The notes below the pieces were generated by a model. That model was not told the DNA's origin, ran no database searches, and worked only from the letters and a program-made list of their open reading frames with translations. From Blepharisma japonicum (Eukaryota; Ciliophora; Heterotrichea; Heterotrichida; Blepharismidae), in NCBI GenBank assembly GCA_949751835.1, contig CATKHK010000082.1:1-64000 (forward strand): a stretch of 64,000 nt of DNA. The letters run 5' to 3'. Positions 20,533 through 32,312 of the stretch are shown here, one piece after another. Every line of letters begins with the position of its first letter. Within the stretch, counting starts at the first letter, position 1. The position numbers and the translations under genes were made by a program.

Positions 20533-21882
20533 ATGGCAACTAAGAATCTTATTCCTCGCAAATCAAATACCAGACCTATAACCCCAGGATCACGAATTCA
20601 AAGCTCATCAAGAAAAGAAAATACCCCATCCAAAAATCCTTACAGTTCTTCCAACAAAAATACAGTCGGACCTCGGCATAGACCTTCATACTCTCATTCA
20701 TCAGCTCCTTCATCGCTCGACGCAATTACAGACCGAATCGCTCAGCTCTTAAAAGACGATTTCTTAAAAAATCCTTCAAAAACTGCAACTGAAAATTTTG
20801 CTCATAATCACAATCCACCCAAAACCTCAACTCCAAAAGGTAGTGATAAGAAAAAGGCGAAATCTGCAAGGCACAGCCGAACTTCTTCGCTTGCAGAAAG
20901 ACCTTCAAGTCTGAACACTCTAAGAAAGCTTGAGCCAGAAAAAACCCACCGAAGAAAATTTTCACTTGAAACCAATACCAGTATCCCTTTAATTTCGCAA
21001 GTTTCATTCTCTACAAATAAAGGTTATATCCCTGAAAACCCAGGAAAAACAAACCAAGATAATCACTTCGAGTTCACAAATTTTGCAAATCACCCTGATA
21101 TGCATTTATTTGGAGTCTGTGATGGGCATGGATTTTATGGTGGAGAAGTTTCAGGATTTGTTAAAAAGAGACTGCCTGAACTTCTGGCAAATGATCCGAA
21201 CCTTTATACGGCTCCAAAAAAAGCAATAGTAGCAAGCATTTTAAGATGCAATTCGGATTTGCAGGACCTGGAAATTGATATCAATTTCAGCGGAACAACG
21301 CTAATAATGGTCCTTATTAAAGGCACAACACTTTTTTGTGCTAATGTAGGAGATTCAAGAGCTTTAATAGCCAGACAAGTCAATGATACGTCGAATACCA
21401 CAGCTTCAGGCAGACATTGGATGTCAATTGTATTATCCCGAGATCATAAGCCAGATGAAAAAGATGAGTCTGCAAGAATTTTGCACTGTGGTGGCAGAAT
21501 TGAATCTTACCAAGACGAGCATGGGAACCCTCTCGGACCTGCCAGAGTTTGGCTTAAACACCAAGATCTGCCAGGCTTAGCAATGTCGCGTTCACTTGGC
21601 GATGGTGTCGCCTCATCTGTAGGAGTTATATGTGACCCAGAAATTTTAGAATTTAACATGACTCCAGAGGATAAATTTATCTGTTTAGGAAGTGATGGGA
21701 TTTTTGAATTCATTCCGAACGAAGACATAGTAAAAATCGTAGTTCCACATTGGAGACTTCAAGACTCTGACGGCGCTTGCAAAGCTTTGGCAAAAGAAGC
21801 CCACAATAGATGGTGCAAAGAAGAAGAGGTGATTGACGATATCACATGTATTTGCGTGTTCCTTAATGTACTTAAAGCTTAA
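20533..21882 (+). CDS. PP2C-type protein phosphatase (PPM family)
   Basis: 449 aa. Residues 1-155 are Ser/Pro/Lys-rich and likely disordered. The PPM domain follows: NQDNHFEF (usual N/R-x-D motif), VCDGHGFYGG at about residue 195 with two metal-binding aspartates' motif, GDSRALIA, LSRDHKPDEKDE, LAMSRSLGD, and FICLGSDGIFEF with a later Asp in EEVIDDITCICV. All metal-site motifs of Mg/Mn-dependent Ser/Thr phosphatases are present, so an active enzyme is expected. No membrane anchor; substrate unknown. Confidence 0.93.
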   Translation: MATKNLIPRKSNTRPITPGSRIQSSSRKENTPSKNPYSSSNKNTVGPRHRPSYSHSSAPSSLDAITDRIAQLLKDDFLKNPSKTATENFAHNHNPPKTSTPKGSDKKKAKSARHSRTSSLAERPSSLNTLRKLEPEKTHRRKFSLETNTSIPLISQVSFSTNKGYIPENPGKTNQDNHFEFTNFANHPDMHLFGVCDGHGFYGGEVSGFVKKRLPELLANDPNLYTAPKKAIVASILRCNSDLQDLEIDINFSGTTLIMVLIKGTTLFCANVGDSRALIARQVNDTSNTTASGRHWMSIVLSRDHKPDEKDESARILHCGGRIESYQDEHGNPLGPARVWLKHQDLPGLAMSRSLGDGVASSVGVICDPEILEFNMTPEDKFICLGSDGIFEFIPNEDIVKIVVPHWRLQDSDGACKALAKEAHNRWCKEEEVIDDITCICVFLNVLKA

Positions 21883-21904
21883 AATTTTAATGTAAATTTG
21901 CCAA

Positions 21905-22156
21905 TTATTCTTTGGGGTTTCTTCTTGCACACTCATCAATCCAGTCACTATACACATCAATTGCTTCACTGAGGGCAGTCACTTTGGTATCCCAGGTTGC
22001 TGCACAGACCCTGCAGCTTATGCTAGCTTTTCCTAAGGTTTTTTGAAACATCACTTCTACAGTTTTACTGTGGTTGCAGAATGGGCAGTCAAAGATCCTG
22101 TCCAGCTTAGGTCTGGGGGCTTTCGTGATTTTGCTAGAGCTTTTTCGTTTTCCCAT
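21905..22156 (-). CDS. ELOF1: Transcription elongation factor ELF1
   Basis: 83 aa, the usual size. Basic start GKRKSSSK, then a four-cysteine zinc ribbon: FDCPFCNH and SCRVCAATW, followed by YSDWIDECARRN. Matches Elf1/ELOF1, which binds Pol II near the DNA entry and aids elongation through nucleosomes and repair. Same strand and 36 bp downstream of uS10. Converges with PP2C, 22 bp apart. Confidence 0.95.
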   Translation of the reverse strand: MGKRKSSSKITKAPRPKLDRIFDCPFCNHSKTVEVMFQKTLGKASISCRVCAATWDTKVTALSEAIDVYSDWIDECARRNPKE

Positions 22157-22192
22157 ATTTAATTATATCTTTAGATAACTAGGTTGGATTAT

Positions 22193-22576
22193 TTAGAACT
22201 CTGTGAAATGAAGCTCAACTTCCACACCAGGGTCGATATTAAAATCAGTCACTTTTTTGATGAAATCAGTTGGGCAGATCAAAGTGACAACTCGCTTGTG
22301 AATTCTCATTTCTAGTCTATCAAATGTTGAGGTTCCGTTTCCGCAAGGACTTTTTCTGACTGTTATGCGTAAAATCTTAGTTGGAAGTCTCACAGGACCG
22401 TAGGTCTTGAGGTTTTCTTTCTTAGCAGAAGAGATGAGCTTGGATGTCACTAATTATTGGTTACTATTCTCCAAAACTTGTAGCTTTGTGGAAGTGAGGG
22501 TGAATCTAATTTTTTGAGGTTTTGATTCGCTTTCAACTCCCTTTCCTTTTCCTTTCTCAAATGCAGTGTCTTCCAT
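22193..22576 (-). CDS. RPS20: 40S ribosomal protein uS10 (S20), one 15-nt intron
   Basis: 122 aa after removal of a 15-nt intron at 22450-22464. The joined sequence has the family hallmarks IRFTLTSTKLQVLEN before the intron and SAKKENLKTYGPVRLPTK, RKSPCGNGTSTFDRLEMRIHKR and the GVEVEL ending after it. Without splicing, the first third of the protein is lost. The splice forms a Met codon across the junction. Component of the 40S head near the mRNA entry. Confidence 0.95.
22450..22464 (-). other. 15-nt intron in uS10
   Basis: GTAACCAATAATTAG, A at position 10; needed to join the two parts of a universally conserved ribosomal protein, so it is the best anchored intron in the window. Confidence 0.93.
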
Positions 22577-23109
22577 TTTCAGCCACTCTAATTATAAATG
22601 GCTTCTGAATAATCGTAAACAAGGCTGAGCTGCAGTGTGGTATCATGACAAAAATCTTGAAATTTTGAGCAATGTGGAAGAATTTTTAAATAAAAGCTTA
22701 AAGTTGCAATTTTTGATGCATTTTATAAAGAAATTTTGGTTTATTAATGGGTTTAGAGTGCAAGCACTTTAAGTTTTTGATATGAAATGAAAAAATGCAT
22801 TTTTTACTAAATCCCAGCTTGACCCAAGATTAATTAAAAATAATTATTGAATGTGAAGAATTATTAGGCTGCTCCTTTAATTTATGATAAATAATCGATT
22901 TATAACCCCTATGGCAATGAAGACAAAATTGCATTGGGAAAATTTAATACATAAAGACAATTTTAGAATCAAATAAAAAATAGACTAATTATATGATAAG
23001 TAATAAAATCTTTATATAAAAATAAACTGAAAATGAAAATATAATGAGAAAATTTAAATCTTATATTTAGTCAAATAAAAATTTAATTTGGTCTCCAATA
23101 GCGACAATT
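22577..23109. other. Intergenic region, nothing recognised
   Basis: AT-rich spacer between divergent uS10 and the 23110 gene. A short GC-richer patch near 22905-22945 (CCCCTATGGCAATGAAGAC) did not fit a C/D snoRNA or snRNA convincingly. Confidence 0.4.
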
Positions 23110-24015
23110 ATGGATCAGGAAAGGGAGCAATTTAATATGATGATAGAAGATACTAGAGACACAGAATTAAAAGTATTTTTTTTATCAAAATTAGTACACA
23201 GATATGCAAATTTCAAACACAAATGTCCGCCAAGGAGAAAAGCGTTCCAACTAAGCTTGAATATTTTTCATGATACTAAAACAAACGATTATGTCCAATT
23301 TTCTCCTTCCTCTACTTCAACTCTTGCAGAAAGAGAGGACGCTGAATCTTTTATTATAGAGCCTTCAACAGCAACACACTCGTCAGGGCTTTCTTCAATC
23401 AGAAGTTTCACTTCTATTGAAGAGCAATGGCTAGGCCGGAATAAAACTTGTATGTTCTACTTAGATACAAATGAAGAATACGAAATAATCCGGCAGAATT
23501 TCTTACATCTATATTTCACACACAAGTCCAATCATGGATCAAGAATTTATAAAAACAACCCTGAAGTGCATATATCAAATATAATTCAACACTTTTTAGA
23601 CTGTTTTATTACCACTCATAATCTATTAAACATTTTGTTGGCCCCTCTCAAAGGCAAAGAATGGGTTGATTTAAAAAGTTTTGTCCAATCTTTTGAAGCT
23701 ATTCAGCAAATAGTCTTTGATAAATCATCTTTTTTCTATAAGGAACCAGGCGCTGATTTTAAAAAGAACATGACAATGCAAAAACTGCTCTGTAATTTCT
23801 AATTAGTTTTCTTCAGAATGGTAGAAAATTATAATGAAGGAGAATTGGGAAGAGCTCAGCTACAAACAGTAATGAGCATGGCTTTGAAAAAAAAGAAAAA
23901 TCAATCTGAACAATCTAGGCTTGTGGCATGGACACTGGAAAAAGCTAAGATATTATCTGGAAAAAGAAAAGAATACATTACATTTGAAGAGTTTTATAAG
24001 ATTCTTAAAAACTAA
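23110..24015 (+). CDS. Unknown protein with one 15-nt intron
   Basis: 296 aa after splicing 23792-23806. Contains a Ser/Thr-rich loop (about residues 65-105), then mixed helices, and ends with helical blocks LGRAQLQTVMSMALKKKK and YITFEEFYKILKN, whose spacing recalls a degenerate EF-hand pair without calcium ligands I can trust. No membrane segments. Tail to tail with the DENN gene, 65 bp apart. Confidence 0.6.
23792..23806 (+). other. 15-nt intron
   Basis: GTAATTTCTAATTAG; contains an in-frame TAA and joins two open frames; A at position 10. Confidence 0.8.
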
Positions 24016-24080
24016 AGACACAGACTGAAACAGTTTTGAAGACATCATCCAGAATGTACAAATAAATTATATAACCAATG

Positions 24081-25814
24081 TTAATCAACGTTATCTTCAA
24101 TGTTATTCACTTGAGAACTATTCATAAACATAAGTGTCTTTGTAAGTGACTCAACATATTTAATGTCATTTGTTGAGCATTTGTTTCCTAAAATTCGTTT
24201 TCATTCTTTGTTAGAATAACCTTCAGAATATCCTAAAATAATTTTATTTCAAAATGAGCTGAAAACTTGGAAAACTTGTTTGGCCGCAGTTTTTTCTTGT
24301 GGAGTTGGTTTAAATAAAGATTGATTTGATTGGAATTGACTGTAAGGCTCAGCTAATAAAGCTCGAAACTCTGCAAATTGAGGTTCAAATATCCCATCCG
24401 CTTTTTTAAGATGCTGAATTTTCTGACTGTTGTCGTCACTATCAATCATAATTCAAGCAACATTTGCAGTTTTCATTCTTCTTTCTGATGGAAGTTCTGG
24501 AAGTCCTGCCAAAATTGGTACAGGTGCATCCAATAACTCATTTAAAGATTCAGGAATAATCGGGACTGTTATATTTGGCCATTTAAATGGCCTTAATAGC
24601 GTTAAGCTCCCTAAAACGCAAGATGTTAAAAGACCTAAGTTTTTAGATACAAATACAATTGATTTTTCTTGGCTTAGGGCAAAAATGATTCATAATAGTT
24701 CATTCAATGTAAAAGTGTGGAAAAGAGGAATGCAAAGCCACGTAATATCTAGCAAGCTCATATCGTCAGGTACTGTATATTGAACTGGAGTTAATTTTTC
24801 AATTGGAATCTCAATCGTCATTTCAGGTCATATCGAATCGCATTCTTGATAAGAAGATAGCAGATTAATCTGATCTTCTATAACATCCTCAATTGGAGAA
24901 AATTCTCCACTCAGGCTAAACTCTTCCATCCTTTGCAATCTTTTTAAAATTTGCAAATTTGAAATTATTTCATGATGAAGCTCAAAGATAGGGATATAGC
25001 TAGCAATACAATAGCATTTAGGGACTACCCACAGAGTAGAATCATCTGCACTTGCAACTACTTCGTTGACCCTTTCAACTAAAACATAAAGCTCTTCTCT
25101 TGTATTGTTAGGAATTGTAAGCCTATTTGTTTCATCTAAGCATTCATCAGATCTCAAGGTAAAAATATATGTTGACTTAGATCTGTGCGGCATTGGGCCA
25201 TATAAAATTTCGTTCATTTCTGATGATGAGCATCGATTTGAAAGCTCTTTTATTTCGATAGGAGAAGGGAAGCAAAATTCGGGTATAACTCGTTTTGCTG
25301 ATGTAGAAATTGAGTTGCCTTCTTCAGGATACTCAAATAGTATTCTTGGGTTAGGCTGATTTAGAGATCCCAGGCTTGACTTGGATACTCCAACAATGAA
25401 AAAAGCTTCATAGATTCCAGGATCAACACATTGAAATGCAACACCTTGGTCAGGATTAGCTTGAGGAGGCTTACCAGACATCTTGTGAACTGAGGTTCGG
25501 ACTTCAACATCAGTTTCAAAATTTTGGTTCTTATGGGCAAATAATGATATTGTGTTAAGCATTGCTGGCATTCTTGAAAAAATAGTTTTGGCGAAATCAC
25601 TGATGTGAATATTGATTGGAGCAGGAGACGGACTTAGCTGGTTTCTTAAATCCTCGTTTTCTTCAAGAAGCCTATCAATTTGCTGGCGATCATGCTCTTT
25701 ATCAGCAAGAGCAGCATCGCATACAGATTTTAATTCTTGATACTGGCGAAGAAGCTGGGAATATTTAGATTCCATAGCTTCGTATTTGAGTTTTCAATCT
25801 TCTATAGTTTCCAT
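24081..25814 (-). CDS. DENN-domain protein (probable Rab GEF)
   Basis: 577 aa; UGA Trp codons join three open segments. Residues 1-50 are a short coiled coil (KEHDRQQIDRLLEENEDLR). The u-DENN part includes FFIVGVSKSSL and RILFEYPEEGN; the central DENN part has LLDITWLCIPLFHTFTLNEL, ALSQEKSIVFVSKNLGLL, TLLRPFKWPNITVPIIPESL and DAPVPILAGLP, the classical core; a d-DENN-like helical tail ends with LTKTLMFMNSSQ. DENN proteins act as GDP-GTP exchange factors for Rabs on membranes. Which Rab cannot be told. Confidence 0.88.
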
Positions 25815-26542
25815 TTATTATGAGAAAATGATTTACTTCAAGATAAAATTTAATTAATTTTATAACGCTAAAATTTCGTGATATTTTTATGGAATTTATA
25901 ATTAATTATCATTTTTAAATTCTGGTTATTTAATTTATTTAGTTTTTTTTTAAATTTGTAGTCAACAAATATTTAATTGCACAATGATATTGGACTGTTA
26001 TTGTGTTAATTTTTGTATGAAAAACTGGTAGGTTTTATATTTTTAAATATCAAAGAGATCTAAAGAAGTTGAAAAATTATTAAAAATTACCTAATCCTTT
26101 CTACTGGCTGGCTAAATAAATATATAAATTAAATTTATTAATTCTAGTCTAAATTATAAGATTTATATAATAATATGAGGTATTTAATTCTAAATTATGG
26201 TAAGTAAATAAGAAAAGAATAGAATGTTTAAAGAAATTATTAATTTTAAAATCTGAAATTAGATCTAAAGATACATCCTGTTTTTCTTTTATTCTTCGAT
26301 CATTTCTTAAATAGATTTTCTTAGATTTTTTTAACTTAAAAAATAAATTCAACAAAAAATCATAGACTTTTATTTCTACTTTGACCTAAAATGAAATTTC
26401 TTGCTTCTTAATTATTAAATTTTAATTCTTTATTCTGTATCCTTATATTGATAAAATAGAAATTTCTCTCCCCATTTTAAGTGATTATTTCTAATTTAAC
26501 AGCAATTTTTACTCCATATAATAAAATTAATATATCAATAAC
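25815..26542. other. Intergenic region between divergent genes
   Basis: About 730 bp of AT-rich sequence before PEX11. No start-bearing open frame, tRNA or repeat recognised. Confidence 0.45.
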
Positions 26543-27421
26543 ATGAGGCAAACAAATTCGCTTAAATTATTGAATAATGCTGTTTCTCCAGCTAAAGTTT
26601 TGGTTTCACTCACATCTAGTTCCATTAGTCATGTGATGAGAACTACAAGGGGCAAAGAAAAATTGCTTGCCTTAATTCAATATTCATCTGAACTCTTTAA
26701 ACTCACTATGAAAGAGTACTTAGGGAATGCAGGGAAGCCAGATATCCCAACTCATGTTCGAAATGCTATAGAAATAGAGAAATCAATGAGAAATGGAAGA
26801 AAGTTAATGAGGGTTTTAATGTTCGTTGACGAAATTAATAGTATTGAGAAAGTTTGACAATCCAGTGGCAAATTTGATTTCTTTAAAATAGTTCGAATTC
26901 TAAACCACTTTTCCAGTACAATATTTTATTTGTTAGACAATTTAGTGTGATGCTCGGATATTGGCATTATAAACAAATACGTCACAAAAGCAACATTGCA
27001 ATGGCGACAAACCAAGGATATGGCTTGCCTAGCTAAATGCATTTTGCAATCAACCATTTGCGTGATGACTGCTTATAGAGCGCGAAAAAAAATCATATCT
27101 TCCCAAAATATCTTAAAAGAAAATTCAGATGGAGTCGTAAAGAATGGAGGAATATTCATTGGCATCATTGAAGGATTATTGATGGCGAAGAAAGAATATC
27201 GATTGAGTTTACTGAGTGTTTTTGTAAGCTTTTTAAGATATTTAATGCTCACAAAAGCATTGAATTTACCAGGAGCAGGCTATATGAGTCGGATTTTCAT
27301 TTCCCTTTGCGGAATATTTTCAATGTGTCTCAATATCTATTGCCTGCTTATTGGAGACTCAATGATAAGAACAGATACACAGCAAAATAGTCATCGATCT
27401 AAATTGAATGACTTAAACTAA
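26543..27421 (+). CDS. PEX11: Peroxisomal membrane protein PEX11-like
   Basis: 292 aa with UGA Trp at two places. TTRGKEKLLALIQYSSELFK near residue 30, KSMRNGRKLMRVLMFVDEIN near 85 and FSSTIFYLLDNLVWCSDIGI near 125 are the conserved amphipathic and membrane-proximal parts of PEX11. A hydrophobic pair near the C-terminus (RIFISLCGIFSMCLNIYCLL) is the usual anchor. PEX11 drives peroxisome elongation and division, so the organism should have peroxisomes. Confidence 0.85.
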
Positions 27422-27508
27422 TTTTCCTTTAAATTAGCCCGTAATTTAAAAATCGCATTTTAATAAAATATTTTACTCAACTTCATATTAATTTAACTGA
27501 ATTAAATA

Positions 27509-29413
27509 ATGTTTTCTTCAGAAGAAATTGCAAGCCAATTATCAACTATCAAGAAAAGCAATTTATCACTAGCTGATGCTCTTCGAGAAATAGAGCTTGC
27601 AAAACAATCGTTTGAAAAAATCAGTTTCCTTGAAAATACCATAAATCTTCAAGATTTGACATTGCACGAGATTAAAAATCAAATGCAAAGATGCATTAGT
27701 ACAAACTTTTTCAATGCAAAGTATGATGATCTTATGCTAAAAATTGATCAAATAGTCAAATCAAAATTTGATGAGTTTTCTTTGAAATTTTTTAGCACCC
27801 TTAATGAAAAACTTAGCATTTCAGATTCTGAAGCCTTACTCAAGAAAAAAGTAAATTATGTTGATTACAATGCCTTATCAAAGAAATTTGAAGTCATTAA
27901 AAATATTCTTGAAAAGCACATATACTCAGACTTTGAAGCTTTAAAAATAAAAGTCAAAATGAACTTAAGCAAGATTGAAAATCAAAATAATCAGCACGTA
28001 AACACAAATATCCCATCTGAAGAAATTGATAAATTAAACGAAAGGATTAAATTATTGGAAATTCAAGTCCAAAGTATGATGGGAGAAGAAGAAATGCTTG
28101 ATGAAAGCTATGATAGTCAGGAGGATTTAGAAATAATGCTTGGCAATTTAGAAAAAGCAATTTTAAGCGAGCATTCAGCATCTATAGGATTTGAAACTAG
28201 CACAAATGAAACTCATCAAATGCCTTTTGCATTAAACAGCAACTCTCCTGATGTTTCTAAAGCAATGCTAGCAGAAGGCCTTTCTCCAAGATATTCCAGA
28301 CAAAGATCTCGATCTTCAGATAAAAGACTAAACGGTGGACTTGTGCAGCAAATTGGTAAAAAATTTGGAATAATTCAAAGGGAGCTTGAAATAAATAAAT
28401 TCAAAATTGACGAAATTCTCAAAAAATCAAACAATTATGAAACCACAATAAAAGATGCAGATTTACTGATGACGAAACTAATGGACAAGCAGCTTGAAAT
28501 TCAAGCTAAATCAGAACTTATTGAAAAAAATGTGATTAAAGCTATAAATACTCCAACAGCAATGCAGTATGATAAAGATATAGAAATGATAAGCTCAAAT
28601 TCAAAAGAATTGTACAGTCAGATGAAGATAGACCTTGAAGCTAAAAATAACAGACTTTACACCATTGAAACTTGAATAGAAAAGATTGTAGATGATCTAA
28701 ATCAAATGAAAGCTCTTCACAGAGATAAAATCAATGAAATTGTTAAATGTATGCATGACTTGAGAATTGATAATAACCAAACTAAAATAGAAGTCAATAA
28801 ATCATTAGAATCAGTAAAAATCTTTGAAGATAGTTTACAGGAGAAAATAGATAAACTGAACGAAGATCTTGATGAGCTTAAAGGTCCTCTTATCGATGTG
28901 ATTTCAAATCAGGAGAGACAAAATCATATACTCTCGGTAGAGATTAATAGGCAGCAAGAAATAGGAAGGCGGCAAGAAATAAGTAGAAGTTATGTTGGTA
29001 GCAGTCTGGATTTTCAAAGAACTTATTCTTCAATGACTTCGCAGGAAAACAGTCCTATTAAAGAGACTGCTCAGCTAATTTCAGAAACGCTAAAACCTAC
29101 ATCAGCAAGAATACAAAGTGCATCTCCTAGAAGTGCGACTAGGGTTCAGAGTGCATCTCCTAGTCTATCAGCCAAAAGCAGATGCTATCAAAGAAAGAAA
29201 TTTTCTCAGATAGGTGCAGGCCAAATAAAATTAGATGAAAATTGGCTGAGTCTTTTTCCAGACGGAGTACAGATTCAGCTTCCAAGGGTTTCTATTCCAA
29301 ATAGCAAGGGATCAGAATCTCAAACAAAAGAAACAAATAATGCAGAAAAGCAAAAAAAAGCTCGGAAGCTTGAAATAAAATCAAAAATCAGATTAAATAC
29401 ATCTTTACTGTAA
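27509..29413 (+). CDS. Long coiled-coil protein, unknown
   Basis: 634 aa with a UGA Trp near 28675. Heptad-like helices cover residues 1-200 and 275-490. A Ser/Arg-rich stretch (SPRYSRQRSRSSDKRLNGG) lies near residue 265, and the tail carries a short repeat SARIQSASPRSATRVQSASP. Looks structural, for instance cytoskeletal or basal-body related, but no family is recognised. Confidence 0.65.
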
Positions 29414-29583
29414 CAAATAAATATTATTTCTATCATTTTTTGATAATTTTCATCTTTTAATCATTAAATAATCATAAAAATAGCACTTTATAGCTTCAGT
29501 GATTTAAATTCATCATGATATATTAGATAACTACTATCAAATTTAAAATAAATTGCGATGCTTATTTTTCAATATTACAAAAA

Positions 29584-30858
29584 ATGTCCAATAAAGTCCT
29601 TCCTTACCAAGGCACAGAAATCCCAAAACTCCAAGTTGACGCATGAACAGACAACCAAAGGCATCATGCAACCTCAATAACCCTGACCAAAAGCACTATC
29701 TCATGGGAAACCTTAAAGAAAGGGGTTGTTTTCAACATTTCCAACGTAACAGGTGCCAAACCATCCATGACAGATCCTACTTCTATCTCTATCCAAGTCT
29801 ACAACGAGCCCAATAAAAGGTTCAAAATCTACTATTTTTGGTTTCTGACCATCGAACTTGCTCACACTTGGTTTGAGCTCATCAAAACTTATTCCAAAGG
29901 ACCCCAAGAAAATCAAAACATCGCTGTGATCTTAAATCCAATAAGTGGAAATAAATCTGCATGAAAAGTGTGGCGGACAAAGTTTCAGCCAGCTTTAAGC
30001 TATTCCGGTCTCAATTATTCTCTCTTTGAGACTACTGGGTCTAATTTCATCGAAAATTGGGTCAAAAGTAGAGACGTCAAACAATTCACTGATATTGTTT
30101 GTATGGGTGGTGATGGGACCATGCACTTATTGATCACTGCAATAATCGATCATCATAAAGATGCCTTTGAATCAATCAATTTTGGTATTTTGCCGACTGG
30201 GTCCAGAAATGCATTAGCTATTGAAGTGGGATCCAAAAAATCAATAGAAGGTATTATGAATATCATCAAAGGCAAAACATTTAAAGCTGACCTGATGAAG
30301 GTGAGAATTGAGTCTCAGCTCTCCTTTGCAACGACAGCTGTTTCCTGGGGAATTGTCAGCGACATCAGTGAAGAAGCACAGCATTATAGATTTTTAGGCG
30401 CTTTTCGTTATACTGCGGTTGGTTTAAAGAAATTTGTACAGAAATGAAAAAAATACAGTGCTATGGTATCTTATGAAGCTGACTCAGGAGAAGTAATCGA
30501 TATTAATTCAGATTTTACCTATGTGATGGTTGGGAATCATAGAGTACAAAATATTTCTAATAATGAGATCCTAACTCCAAATGCTAGGATTAATAATGGG
30601 GTGCTAGATCTGCAGATGATGAGTTATGGGAATAAGTGGAAAACTGTAAAAATGTTTACAAAAGCGATGAAGTCTGGCTCACATGTGGAGCTTGGCAATA
30701 TTACTTCTGTAAAGACGAGACTTGTGTCTATTGAGCCAAAAAACCCACTTGTATATAATGTAGATGGTGAAATTTATTATGGATCAAGCATTCAAATCCA
30801 GGTAATGCCTCAGATGATAACCTACTTAGGGCAGGCTGAGAGTAAACTAAATAACTAA
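29584..30858 (+). CDS. Sphingosine/diacylglycerol-type lipid kinase, copy 1
   Basis: 424 aa with three UGA Trp codons. An N-terminal PH-like region (residues 1-105, with STISWETL and a FKIYYFWF strand) precedes the DAGK catalytic domain: IAVILNPISGNKSA, VCMGGDGTMHLLIT (ATP-binding GGDG) and FGILPTGSRNALAIE. The C-terminal domain has the VDGE motif. This architecture fits sphingosine (long-chain-base) or ceramide kinases, which make signalling phospholipids. Tandem paralogue starts 191 bp downstream. Confidence 0.85.
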
Positions 30859-31049
30859 TGTTCTCAATAATTTGCTCTTATAATATTTTAAAATCAAAGA
30901 AATTGCATAATGTCGACCTTAGAGCGTGTACGAAAATTGATGACATTAAAAATATTTTTTAATTACGCGCTCAGGTCAGTATTTAATTACTCATAAAAAG
31001 ACCCAACTCATGTTTGTAGTAAAAATTTTGGCCATATAAGAATTAAATT

Positions 31050-32312
31050 ATGGAAAGGACTTCTATTGAATTCCAGGCAGACGAAAACCAAATTTTCCAA
31101 GAAGAAGTTTGGACTGACCACCAGCACAATATAAATACCGATCTCAAATTGACGAAGTTTGCCATTTCATGGAAAAATACATCGAAATGCCATGTTTACG
31201 AGGTTGCAAAAATAATCGGAGCAAGGCTTTCGCCGAATGACCCCACATCAATTTCAATCATGATCTATAAAAGTGTATCAAGAAGGTTTAAAATCTACCA
31301 TTTCTGGCTTTCTACAGCAGATTTAGCTAAAACTTGGACTGAGCAGATCCGTACTTACTCAAATACCCATCAGGAAAATAGGCACATTGCCATAATTCTG
31401 AATCCAATCAGTGGGACAAAATCAAGCCGATCAGTGTTTAGAAATGAGTTTCAGCCAGCTCTAAACTACTCAGGAGTGAATTACACGATGTTCGAGACCA
31501 CTTATCCTAATTTTATTGAAGATTGGGTTAAGTCTCAAGATGTTAAGCAATATACAGACATTGTGTGTATGGGAGGGGATGGGACCATGCATCTCTTGAT
31601 TACTGCTTTGAATAAATATCATGAAGGAGTAATGGACTCTATTAACTTCGGGATGCTCCCAACCGGCACTAGAAATGCTTTGTCAATCGAAATTGGCAGC
31701 AAAACGGCTAGTCAAGGAATCGCAAATATAATTAAAGGGAGGACATTTAAAGGAGACCTTATCAAGGTTATGATAGAAAACAACAGTGTGCTAGCAACTA
31801 CGGCAGTCGCATGGGGAATTGTCAGTGATTTGTGTGAAGAAGCCCAACATTATAGATTTCTTGGGACTTTTAGATACACAGCAGCTGGAATTAAAAGAGT
31901 TTGGCAGTCTTGGAAAGTTTATTCATCTATACTTCACTATGAATCAAAATCCGGTGAGCTTATTACGCAAGATGATGATTTTACTTATGTTGTAATTGGG
32001 AATCACAGGATTTTGAATACAGCCAATAATGAAATTATGACGCCAAAAGCAAGAATTAATGATGGAATGTTGGATTTACTTATGGTAAGGTGTGGAGGCA
32101 AATGGGAATTGGTAAGAGTTTTCCAAAAAACGATGAACTTTGGATCTCATCTGGACTCTGAAAATGTCAGATATGTAAAAACAAAGCAAGTGATGCTGGA
32201 GCCAAAGCACACCCAAGTTTTCAATGTAGATGGAGAGATGTACCGCTCACCCACTATTCAGATTCAAATACTGCCAAAGTCAATTTCATATTTAGGTCAA
32301 CCTGACTATTAA
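31050..32312 (+). CDS. Sphingosine/diacylglycerol-type lipid kinase, copy 2
   Basis: 420 aa, same domain order as the upstream copy: PH-like start, HIAIILNPISGTKSS, VCMGGDGTMHLLIT, GMLPTGTRNALSIE and NVDGEMYRSPT. Clearly a tandem duplicate. Unlike copy 1, all its Trp codons are UGG. Expected to phosphorylate a sphingoid base or related lipid; substrate cannot be read from sequence. Confidence 0.87.
   Translation: MERTSIEFQADENQIFQEEVWTDHQHNINTDLKLTKFAISWKNTSKCHVYEVAKIIGARLSPNDPTSISIMIYKSVSRRFKIYHFWLSTADLAKTWTEQIRTYSNTHQENRHIAIILNPISGTKSSRSVFRNEFQPALNYSGVNYTMFETTYPNFIEDWVKSQDVKQYTDIVCMGGDGTMHLLITALNKYHEGVMDSINFGMLPTGTRNALSIEIGSKTASQGIANIIKGRTFKGDLIKVMIENNSVLATTAVAWGIVSDLCEEAQHYRFLGTFRYTAAGIKRVWQSWKVYSSILHYESKSGELITQDDDFTYVVIGNHRILNTANNEIMTPKARINDGMLDLLMVRCGGKWELVRVFQKTMNFGSHLDSENVRYVKTKQVMLEPKHTQVFNVDGEMYRSPTIQIQILPKSISYLGQPDY

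Noticed and set aside
22905-22950. C/D snoRNA or snRNA
   Set aside because: The box-like motifs were not complete and no flanking pairing was seen.
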